A stretch of 39,349 nucleotides of DNA from Polyangia bacterium (GTDB lineage Bacteria > Myxococcota_A > Polyangia > Polyangiales > Polyangiaceae), in NCBI GenBank assembly GCA_030426145.1, contig JAUHZF010000034.1, positions 1-39,349 of the forward strand, given 5' to 3'. The translations under genes were made by a program, and so were the position numbers. Under the pieces are notes generated by a model. The model worked only from the letters and a program-made list of their open reading frames with translations. It ran no database searches and was not told the DNA's origin. Positions 1-8,094 of the stretch are shown here, piece by piece; positions within the stretch are counted from its first letter, which is position 1, and every line of letters starts with the position of its first letter.

Positions 1-2412
1 CGGAAAACTCTCGCCAAATAGCACAACCGTGCCATCGGTACCTACCGGGTCGGGGCACGGCCACAGCTTGCCCTCGAGCCCCAGGTGCTCGTAGGTCAAC
101 CCGGCGTAGTTGCGCGTGAGCCCAGTAAACTCGGCAAACACGTCTTCGACCGAAGCAAACTCAAACCCCGGCGCTCCCATGCGTTTGCCGATTTCGCAGG
201 TGATTTTCCAATCGTGCCGCGCCTGCCCCGGGAGTTCCAACACCGGGCGGCCAATCTGCACCCGGCGGTCGGTATTGGTGTATGTACCGGTTTTTTCAAA
301 AAACGAAGACGCCGGCAAAATGACATCGGCAAACTCGGCGGTCTCCGTCAGGAAAATATCTTGTACCACCAAGAAGTCGAGCGCCGACAGGGCCTTGCGC
401 ACCTTGTTGGCGTTGGGGTCGCTGAGGAACGGGTTCTCGCCCATGCAGTAGAGACCGCGGATGTCGCCCGCGAGGGCGCCGGCCGTGATCTCGGTCACGG
501 TGAGACCAGGGGTGGGGCTCAGCGCCACGTCCCATGCCGCTTCGAACTTCGCTTTCACCTCGGGGGCGGCGACGCTCTGGTAGTCGGGGTAGACCATGGG
601 GATGAGCCCCGCATCGGACGCACCCTGAACGTTGTTCTGGCCACGCAGCGGGTGCAGGCCGGTTCCCGGCCGACCCACGTTGCCCGTGAGGAGGCACAGG
701 GAGATGAGGCAGCGGGCATTGTCGGTCCCGTGCACGTGCTGGCTGATCCCCATGCCCCAGAAGGTCATGGCCGCCTTGGCCTTGCCGTAGGCGTGGGCGA
801 TCTCTTCGATGAGGGTTGGTTCGACGCCACAGAGGGCACTGGCGCGAACGGGGTCGTAGGCCTGCACGTGAGCCTTCAGGGCGTCGACGTCGCGGGTGTG
901 ATCGCGCACGTAGTCGTGGTCCACGAGGTCGTCGCGGAAGATCACGTGCATCACCGCGTTGTAGAACGCGACGTCGGAGCCGGGCTTGATGCGGGCGTAG
1001 CGCCAGGCATGGTCGGCGATGTCGGGGCGCCGCGGGTCGACCACGATGAGCTTGGCCCCACGTTTGGAGGCCTCCTTGAAGAAGGTCGCGGCGACCGGAT
1101 GGTTGTGGGTGGTGTTGGTGCCCGTGAAGAGCGCGACGTCGCTCTCGGCGATACCGGCAAAGGTGTTGGTGACCGCACCAGAGCCGATCGTCTCGAGCAA
1201 TGCGGCCACGCTCGATGCGTGACAGAGCCGCGTGCAGTGGTCGACGTTGTTGGTGCGGAAGACCGCACGAATGAGCTTCTGGAAGACGTAGGCTTCTTCG
1301 TTGGAGCACTTGGCCGAGCCGAAGCCGGCCAGCGTATCCCCGCCGTGCTCGTCGCGAATGGCTTTGAGCCGGCTGGCCACGAGATCGAGCGCCTCGTCCC
1401 AGGTGGCTTCGCGGAACGCGGGGAGCACGTCCTCGTTGCGCACGATCTTGCTGCCGCGGCGGCGCTTCTTGCCGGGGCCGGTCTCGCCCGCGACTTCGGG
1501 GGACAGCGGCTTCTTGGGGTAGAAGGCGTCACGTCGGATGAGTGGCTTCTGCAGACGCTGCTCGTGGTGGGCGTAGTCGAAGCCGTACCGACCTTTCACA
1601 CAGAGGCGACCGTGGTTGACGGGGCTCTCGCGACCCTCGGCGTAGACGATGCGGTTGTCGTCGCGGTTCACGTGGTAGCGCAGCGAGCAGCCCACGCCGC
1701 AGTAGGGGCACACGCTCTCGACGGCTTCGAGGACCGGGCGATCGGGCGCCAGCGGCAGGCGCACCACGGGCTTGTCGACGAGCGCATCGGTGGGGCAGAC
1801 GGCCATGCACTCGCCGCAGGAGACGCAGGTCGACGCGCCCATGGGCTGGTCGAGGTCGAAGGCGATGGTGGTGCGGTAGCCTTTACCCGAACGTCCGATG
1901 ACCTCGTTGTTCTGGACCTCGTCGCAGGCGCGGATGCAGCGGTCGCAGAGGATGCACGCCTGGTGGTCGACGGTGATGACCTTGGAGCTGTGATCATGGG
2001 GTCGGCTGTTCTGACGTGGGAGCCGCGGTTGCTCCACGCCGTAGCGCTGGGCGAGGGCGAAGAGGTCGTTGCTCTTCACCGCTTCGTCGGGGCGTGCGTC
2101 GAGGGGCGCCTCCCCCGGTTGGTCGCTCATCATGAGCTCGGTGAGCATGGCGCGGTGGCGCTCGACCTTCTCGCTCTTGGTGTCGACCTCCATACCCTGC
2201 GCGCAGGGACGAACGCAGGCCGCGGCCAGGGTGCGCCCGCCGATGTCGACGACGCAGACGCGGCACACACCCACCGGTTCCAGACGAGGGTCGTGGCACA
2301 GCGCAGGGATGTCGATCCCGACCTGCTTCGCAGCGTCCCAAATCGTCGTGCCCTCCGGCACGGTCACGCTCACCCCGTCGATGGTGAGGTCGATCGCGTC
2401 GTCGCCCTTCAT
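1..2412 (-). CDS. Formate dehydrogenase alpha subunit (molybdopterin), 3' end outside window
   Basis: Catalytic subunit of a cytoplasmic NAD-type formate dehydrogenase, oxidising formate to CO2. 804 codons are visible and no stop is reached, so the C-terminal part lies beyond the left edge. The N-terminus carries a 2Fe-2S ferredoxin domain (Cys39, Cys50, Cys53, Cys66), then two 4Fe-4S motifs (CILCDRCIRAC and CVSCGECMAVC), then the CPYCGVGC cluster that opens the molybdopterin domain. The active-site motif HCTRLCHASS carries Cys (TGT) where some relatives have selenocysteine. The His-Cys cluster usual after the 2Fe-2S domain is absent: residues 95-125 contain no Cys. I chose ATG 2412 because the ferredoxin domain follows at once; in-frame ATGs at 2451 and 2448 are alternatives. 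Codon use changes sharply in the last roughly 370 bases (see findings). Diverges from the rhomboid gene. No beta or accessory subunit is in the window. Confidence 0.93.
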   Translation of the reverse strand, partial: MKGDDAIDLTIDGVSVTVPEGTTIWDAAKQVGIDIPALCHDPRLEPVGVCRVCVVDIGGRTLAAACVRPCAQGMEVDTKSEKVERHRAMLTELMMSDQPGEAPLDARPDEAVKSNDLFALAQRYGVEQPRLPRQNSRPHDHSSKVITVDHQACILCDRCIRACDEVQNNEVIGRSGKGYRTTIAFDLDQPMGASTCVSCGECMAVCPTDALVDKPVVRLPLAPDRPVLEAVESVCPYCGVGCSLRYHVNRDDNRIVYAEGRESPVNHGRLCVKGRYGFDYAHHEQRLQKPLIRRDAFYPKKPLSPEVAGETGPGKKRRRGSKIVRNEDVLPAFREATWDEALDLVASRLKAIRDEHGGDTLAGFGSAKCSNEEAYVFQKLIRAVFRTNNVDHCTRLCHASSVAALLETIGSGAVTNTFAGIAESDVALFTGTNTTHNHPVAATFFKEASKRGAKLIVVDPRRPDIADHAWRYARIKPGSDVAFYNAVMHVIFRDDLVDHDYVRDHTRDVDALKAHVQAYDPVRASALCGVEPTLIEEIAHAYGKAKAAMTFWGMGISQHVHGTDNARCLISLCLLTGNVGRPGTGLHPLRGQNNVQGASDAGLIPMVYPDYQSVAAPEVKAKFEAAWDVALSPTPGLTVTEITAGALAGDIRGLYCMGENPFLSDPNANKVRKALSALDFLVVQDIFLTETAEFADVILPASSFFEKTGTYTNTDRRVQIGRPVLELPGQARHDWKITCEIGKRMGAPGFEFASVEDVFAEFTGLTRNYAGLTYEHLGLEGKLWPCPDPVGTDGTVVLFGESFP

Positions 2413-2534
2413 CTTTCCCCATGTGCCCGTCGGGACGGGCTGTTGCATCATTCTGGCACGCCTGGTGCGCCGGCGGCGAGGATCCAAGCGTTTGCGTTGG
2501 CGTGGGGGATGAGCAAAGACCCGCGGGACGGCGC

Positions 2535-4085
2535 ATGCACCTCTTCGACGACCTCATCGCCCTCATGGCGGCGACGATCTGGCTCATCCACATCGTCGCT
2601 CTCGTGCGGGCCAAGGGGCCGGGACGGACGGCGCCGCTCTTGGTGGCTGCGGTGGGGCTCGGCGCGACGGCCGTCGTGCATCAGCTCGCCCGCCACGTGG
2701 CGGCTGAGGTCAGCTTCGGGGTGCTCGCGTGGTTGTTGTTGGTGCCCGGATGGCTGACGCGGGCGGCGTCGCGTGCCCTGCGAACCGGTCGTCCCCGTCG
2801 CGCCGAGCTCTACGCCCGCCTGGCCGTGGTGCTGCGCCCTTTGCCGGGTCAGCGCATGGCACTTCGTTCGATGCGTCTCAGTCGCCGATTCGCCATGCGG
2901 GAGACCGAGGACGTCGACGCCGCCGTCGAAGCCCTGGGGCTTCGATCGGAGGGGGAGCGGCAGGCGTACCGGCTGGCGTTCCTGTCGTGGACGGACCGCT
3001 TCGACGAGATGGTGGAGATGCTCGAGGACCCGCGACTGCGCAGGCTCGCCCTGGTGCACCCCAACCTGGCCGGGGCCGTCGTGGTGGCGGTCGGTGAGAC
3101 GCAGGGGGAGGTGCCGCTGCTGCGTTTGGTGGCGGATCTCTTGGCTGCGCCGTGGATGCGGCGCCGAGGGATCGAGGTCGGGTGGGGACTGGCCGTGCTC
3201 GCGGCGTACGCCGGTGCCGTGGATGTGGTTCGGCGTGCGGCCCGAGCCTATGCCGGGCAGCTCTCGCTCGGACGTATCGCCTTCGTGGTTGCCACGGCCG
3301 AACAGCGTGTAGGTGACGTGGCTGCGGCTGAGCAGACCCTACGGCGAGCCCTCGTCTCGGAGCGGCTCCCGGCCAACCGCGCCCGGCTCGAGTTCCGCCT
3401 CGCGCATCCACTCGTCCCGGCGACCGACATGCTCGCCGATGCGCGGACGCGCATCGCGCGCCGTCTCCGATCGCGCATGGTGCTGGCTTCCCTCGGGCTC
3501 GACTTAGCTGCGCCCGCGCCCGTGACCCGCGGTCTCGCCCTGTTGGTCGCGGCGGCCTTCGCCTACCAGCTCCAGGCCGAGCCGGGGCCGTTGCTCGACG
3601 CCTGGGCCGTCGAGGCACCCTATCGCGGCGAGGTGGCGGAGCCGGTAAGGCTGCTCTCCTACTCGTTGCTCCACCTCAACGGCTGGCATCTGGGCTTCAA
3701 TCTGGTGGGGCTGCTGTTGTTTGGCCGCTTCGTCGAGCGCGAGTTGGGGCGGGTCGCAGCGTTGCTCATCTACCTGGGCGGGGTGCTCGGTGGCGGCCTC
3801 GCTTTCCTCGCCGTGAGCGACGTCGTGGGCCAGCAGGCCATCGGTGCCTCGGGAGGCGTCATGGGATTGTTCGGCGCTACGGTGGCACGCATCGGGCTCG
3901 ACCCCGAGCTGAGGCGACCCGGCGCCGGGCGCCGTGAGCTCATCGGCCTCGGCATCGTCGCGGCAGGGCAGCTCGCCATCGACGCCTTCTTCGCGCAATC
4001 CTCCGGAAGCGCCCACGCTGGCGGCCTCGTAGCGGGAGGGCTGATCGCAGCCATCGTGATGATCGGGCGCAGAACGAAGAACTGA
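2535..4085 (+). CDS. Rhomboid-family intramembrane serine protease with long N-terminal region
   Basis: Predicted polytopic inner-membrane protease of 516 residues. The rhomboid core occupies about residues 335-512: HLNGWHLGFN (His380, His385, Asn389) in the second core helix, GASG with nucleophile Ser439, and catalytic His494 in SAHAGG. Residues 1-75 contain two hydrophobic segments, and residues 80-315 form a soluble Ala/Leu/Arg-rich helical stretch of no family I recognise, perhaps a solenoid of helical hairpins. Most bacterial rhomboids are under 300 residues, so this N-terminal part is an unusually large addition. Start: ATG 2535 opens the hydrophobic N-terminus; the frame is open further upstream to 2421 but that part overlaps the start region of the divergent formate dehydrogenase gene. 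The 3' end runs into the composite repeat. Confidence 0.88.
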   Translation: MHLFDDLIALMAATIWLIHIVALVRAKGPGRTAPLLVAAVGLGATAVVHQLARHVAAEVSFGVLAWLLLVPGWLTRAASRALRTGRPRRAELYARLAVVLRPLPGQRMALRSMRLSRRFAMRETEDVDAAVEALGLRSEGERQAYRLAFLSWTDRFDEMVEMLEDPRLRRLALVHPNLAGAVVVAVGETQGEVPLLRLVADLLAAPWMRRRGIEVGWGLAVLAAYAGAVDVVRRAARAYAGQLSLGRIAFVVATAEQRVGDVAAAEQTLRRALVSERLPANRARLEFRLAHPLVPATDMLADARTRIARRLRSRMVLASLGLDLAAPAPVTRGLALLVAAAFAYQLQAEPGPLLDAWAVEAPYRGEVAEPVRLLSYSLLHLNGWHLGFNLVGLLLFGRFVERELGRVAALLIYLGGVLGGGLAFLAVSDVVGQQAIGASGGVMGLFGATVARIGLDPELRRPGAGRRELIGLGIVAAGQLAIDAFFAQSSGSAHAGGLVAGGLIAAIVMIGRRTKN

Positions 4086-4088
4086 CGG

Positions 4089-4303
4089 CTCGATCTCGGG
4101 CTCGGTCTCGTTCTCGACCTCGGTCTCGTTCTCGGGCTCGTTCTCGACCTCGGGCGCGATCTCGGTCTCGGCCTCGAGGACCTGGAACCTCGAACCTGGA
4201 ACCTCGAACCAGGAACCTCGAACCTGGAACCTCGAACCTGGAACCTCGAACCCGGAACCTCGAACCCGGAACCTCGAACCTCGAACCCGGAACCTCGAAC
4301 CTG
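4089..4303 (+). repeat. Composite tandem repeat, copy 1: CTCGNN hexamers followed by GAACCTN heptamers
   Basis: Two adjoining arrays. Positions 4089-4178 hold 15 in-phase hexamers of form CTCGNN (one reads CGCG instead of CTCG). Positions 4185-4303 hold 17 in-phase heptamers of form GAACCYN, mostly alternating GAACCTC with GAACCTG or GAACCCG, which gives a 14-bp higher-order period. The array fills the gap between the convergent rhomboid and gamma-glutamyltransferase genes and ends 2 nt before the latter's stop codon. A second copy with the same order and orientation lies at 13996-14151. Confidence 0.95.
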
Positions 4304-4305
4304 GA

Positions 4306-5868
4306 TCAACCCCGCCGAAGGCTACCCCCCCTGCGGGGGTCACCGGCACCGCGGAGGGTGCCGTCGGCGAGGCGCTCGACGAGGTGGACACCGCCGAAGA
4401 ACATGTTCGGTGCGTCGAAGCGAATCATGCGCTCGGCGCCGAGCTGCTCGAGGGCGGCGCCACGGTCGTCAAAGGCGAAGACCTCGGCGTTGAGCACGCC
4501 GCCTTCGAAATGCACGCGGGGGGCGGCGACCGCTTGTTCGGGGCTGCGCTTCTCGTCGACCAGGTAGCGGACTGCCTGCACGATCGCGCTGCGGATCCGG
4601 TTGGCGCCGCCGGTGCCGAGCACGATCTCGCGCCCATCCGGGGCGCAGATCATGGTCGGCGACATCATCGTGGTGAGTCGCTTGCCCTTGGGGGCATGGG
4701 CGGGGCCGCCGGGAACGATGTCCTCTTCGCCGAGGAGGTTGTTCATCATGATCCCCGAGTCGGCCACGATGTGGGCGTTGCCTTCGCCGTAGCTGAAGGT
4801 GACACCGCAAGCGTTGCCGGCCGCGTCGATGACGCTGAGGTGGGTGGTGTTGCCCGGGCCGTTCACCGGTGGCGCACCGGCGCGTCGGAGCTGGGCTTCC
4901 TTGCGTCGTCCCGCAAAGCGTTCGGCCCACGGATCGAAGTCGTCGAGCGCGCCGAGACCCTTGGTGCGGGCCTCGTCAGCCACCGCCATGGCATCGCAGA
5001 GCTGGCGGACACGGGCGACCGGCGTCTCGGCGATGGGCTCCGCCGCGAGCAGGCGCAGCATGGTCGCGACCATCGCGCCGCCCTGGGCCGGCATCGTGTA
5101 GACGTCGTGGCCGTGGTAGCGGAGGTGGAGCGGCTCTTTGAAGAGGACCTCGTAGTCGGCGAGGTCTTCCGGCGCGAGGAGCCCCCCCCCTGCGGGTCCG
5201 AACTGCTGCAGCATCGCAGCTCCGAGCACATCCGCGTAGTAGGTGCGCCATCCGGCTGCTGCCATGGCCTCGAGGGTGTCGGCGAGCTGGGGAAGGCTGA
5301 ACCTGTCGCCTTCGGTGAGGAGCCGGCCTTCTTGTTCGAAGATGGCGCGGCCACTCGCCTGGTCGGTGAGGATGGGCCCGAGGAGCTTGATCGCGAAGCC
5401 CTGGTAGTTCCCCATGACGGCGCCTTCCCGCAGCTTGTCGCAGGCGGGGGCCACCACGTCCTTCAGGTCCATGCTGCCCCAGCGTTCGAGCGCAGTGCAG
5501 AGGCCTGGAATCACGCCGGGAACGGCCGCGGCCCCAGCCCCGATGCAGAAGCGCTGGGTGGTGGGACCGAAGTCGAGATCCACCCCTCGGTAGTCGAAGT
5601 CGGCCATGCCCTCCGGACCGAGTCGGGGCGCGTTCGCGAAGCAGTCGCAGACCGTGACCTTTCCGGTCCTTCCGTCGCGGTGGATGATCATACCGCCGCC
5701 CGCGAGGCTGGTGAGCGAAGGCTCACCCACCGCCGTCCCGAAGCAAGCGGCCGCCGCGGCGTCGACCGCGTTGCCTCCTCGGGCCAAGATGGCTGCGGCG
5801 ATCTCGGCCGTTGGGACCGAGCCGGCCGCGACGACGCCACCCCCGGCGTTGGACTGCTGCGCGCTCAT
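4306..5868 (-). CDS. Gamma-glutamyltransferase-family Ntn hydrolase
   Basis: 520-residue member of the gamma-glutamyltranspeptidase family, N-terminal-nucleophile enzymes that self-cleave into two chains. The N-terminus shows the family pattern LARGGNAVDAAAAACFG. The autoprocessing and nucleophile site is NTTHLSVID with Thr341 as the expected nucleophile, followed by GIMMNNLLGEED. No signal peptide is seen, so it is probably cytoplasmic, unlike classical periplasmic GGT. The segment where E. coli GGT has the substrate-carboxylate arginine (DFRE-like motif) reads CDCFANAP here, with no arginine, so the substrate may not be a gamma-glutamyl compound. A run of nine C (5182-5190, G on the coding strand) lies inside the gene with the frame intact. 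Its stop abuts the composite repeat. Confidence 0.88.
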   Translation of the reverse strand: MSAQQSNAGGGVVAAGSVPTAEIAAAILARGGNAVDAAAAACFGTAVGEPSLTSLAGGGMIIHRDGRTGKVTVCDCFANAPRLGPEGMADFDYRGVDLDFGPTTQRFCIGAGAAAVPGVIPGLCTALERWGSMDLKDVVAPACDKLREGAVMGNYQGFAIKLLGPILTDQASGRAIFEQEGRLLTEGDRFSLPQLADTLEAMAAAGWRTYYADVLGAAMLQQFGPAGGGLLAPEDLADYEVLFKEPLHLRYHGHDVYTMPAQGGAMVATMLRLLAAEPIAETPVARVRQLCDAMAVADEARTKGLGALDDFDPWAERFAGRRKEAQLRRAGAPPVNGPGNTTHLSVIDAAGNACGVTFSYGEGNAHIVADSGIMMNNLLGEEDIVPGGPAHAPKGKRLTTMMSPTMICAPDGREIVLGTGGANRIRSAIVQAVRYLVDEKRSPEQAVAAPRVHFEGGVLNAEVFAFDDRGAALEQLGAERMIRFDAPNMFFGGVHLVERLADGTLRGAGDPRRGGSLRRG

Positions 5869-6049
5869 CGTCGCGCTTATAGCGCAAACGCCGAGCGGGA
5901 CGCGTCACCCCGATGCCCATGGGCGTTTTCCGCCCCCAGCGCCACTAACGATGCGTCGCGTCATGTGGTATGGCTCGGCCAAAGGTGAAATAGATCTGGC
6001 GTCGGGATGGCACCGGATCGACACCTCGCTGCCGCATCGGACCATCGCC

Positions 6050-6796
6050 ATGCCCCCGTTGAAGTTCTTCGTGCCCAACGGCTTCACCGCGCTCTCCTTG
6101 ATGCTCGGTCTGGCTTCGGTGCTGATGTCGTCCGAGGGCAACTTCGAGCTCGCGGCGTGGATGATCCTTTGGGGCACCCTGCTCGACAAAGCCGACGGAA
6201 GTGCGGCGCGGCTGCTCAAGGCGACGAGTCAGTTCGGCATGGAGTTCGACTCCTTCGCCGACTTCACCGCATTCGGCATCGCGCCTGCCGCGCTCGTTTA
6301 CTTCCGCCTCGCGGCCACTGGCGACTACGTGGGCTTCAACAAGGTCGCCCTCATGGTGGTGTGCGGGATCTACGCGGTGGCGCTCGCCATGCGCCTCGCC
6401 CGGTTCAACATCACCGAAGGCAGCCCCACCCACTTCAGCGGGATCCCCGGCACCCTCATGGGGGCCATCGTCGCTTCGGGTTACCTCACGTGGAGCGCCC
6501 ACGACCTCGATCCGGCTCTGCTCGACTACTCGCCCGCCTACCTGCTCATCTTCGCCGCCCTCATGCTGTCCAGCCTTCGGCTGCCGAAGCTCAAGGCGCG
6601 CAAGAACAAGCTCTTCAACATCTTCCAGTTCGCCAACGTGGCCGCCGCCTACGTGTTCGGCCCGATGATGATCTTCCCTCAGTACCTCTTCGGGCTCGCG
6701 GTCACCTACCTCACGGTCGGGGTAGCGAGCGGTCTCCTCACGCCGCCCACGGCGTTGCCAGCCGAAGACGAAGAGCCCGAGCAGCTCCCCACCTGA
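6050..6796 (+). CDS. pssA: CDP-diacylglycerol--serine O-phosphatidyltransferase
   Basis: Membrane enzyme of 248 residues that makes phosphatidylserine from CDP-diacylglycerol and serine, the first step to phosphatidylethanolamine. The full CDP-alcohol phosphatidyltransferase signature D-x2-D-G-x2-A-R-x8-G-x3-D-x3-D is present, starting DKADGSAAR. Several hydrophobic segments follow. The N-terminus LKFFVPNGFTALSLMLG is typical of the PssA type II family, which decides for serine over other CDP-alcohol acceptors, though phosphatidylinositol or phosphatidylglycerol-phosphate synthase activity cannot be excluded by eye. ATG 6050 places the family N-terminus correctly; the frame is open upstream to an ATG at 5951 but the extra residues do not resemble the family. 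No psd gene is adjacent. Confidence 0.88.
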   Translation: MPPLKFFVPNGFTALSLMLGLASVLMSSEGNFELAAWMILWGTLLDKADGSAARLLKATSQFGMEFDSFADFTAFGIAPAALVYFRLAATGDYVGFNKVALMVVCGIYAVALAMRLARFNITEGSPTHFSGIPGTLMGAIVASGYLTWSAHDLDPALLDYSPAYLLIFAALMLSSLRLPKLKARKNKLFNIFQFANVAAAYVFGPMMIFPQYLFGLAVTYLTVGVASGLLTPPTALPAEDEEPEQLPT

Positions 6797-6816
6797 CGCA
6801 GGTCTGCACCCGGGGC

Positions 6817-6836
6817 GTCGACGTCGGAGCGTCGAC
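6817..6836. terminator. Hairpin between convergent pssA and membrane-protein genes
   Basis: Perfect 7-bp stem GTCGACG / CGTCGAC with a 6-nt loop in the 52-nt gap between two converging genes. It could stop transcription from both sides. There is no T-tract on either strand, so intrinsic termination is uncertain. Confidence 0.4.
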
Positions 6837-6848
6837 CATTCGGCCTTC

Positions 6849-8048
<1,200 letters not shown>

Positions 8049-8094
8049 CCGTGCCCCCAGCGACGCAACCTCTCGGCCCGAATCTGCGCTTCGT

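Noticed and set aside
1190..1240. Selenocysteine-containing active site in the formate dehydrogenase
   Set aside because: The codon in the RLCHAS motif is TGT (Cys), not TGA.
85..2757. Very long + strand open frame (890 codons) opposite the formate dehydrogenase gene
   Set aside because: Translation shows no family motif, and the opposite strand encodes a complete iron-sulfur/molybdopterin protein. High GC makes stop codons rare in antisense frames.
4089..4303. CRISPR array
   Set aside because: Units are 6 and 7 bp without unique spacers, and no cas genes are present.
4321..4346. C-rich/G-rich hairpin at the 3' end of the GGT-family gene as terminator
   Set aside because: It lies inside the coding region and has no T-tract, so I left it out.
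3504..4391. Minus-strand frame encoding FEVPGSRFQVRGS-type peptide repeats
   Set aside because: A 7-bp repeat is read in all three phases and gives a 7-residue peptide repeat in any open frame. It continues into antisense of the rhomboid gene, so I treat it as a by-product of the DNA repeat.
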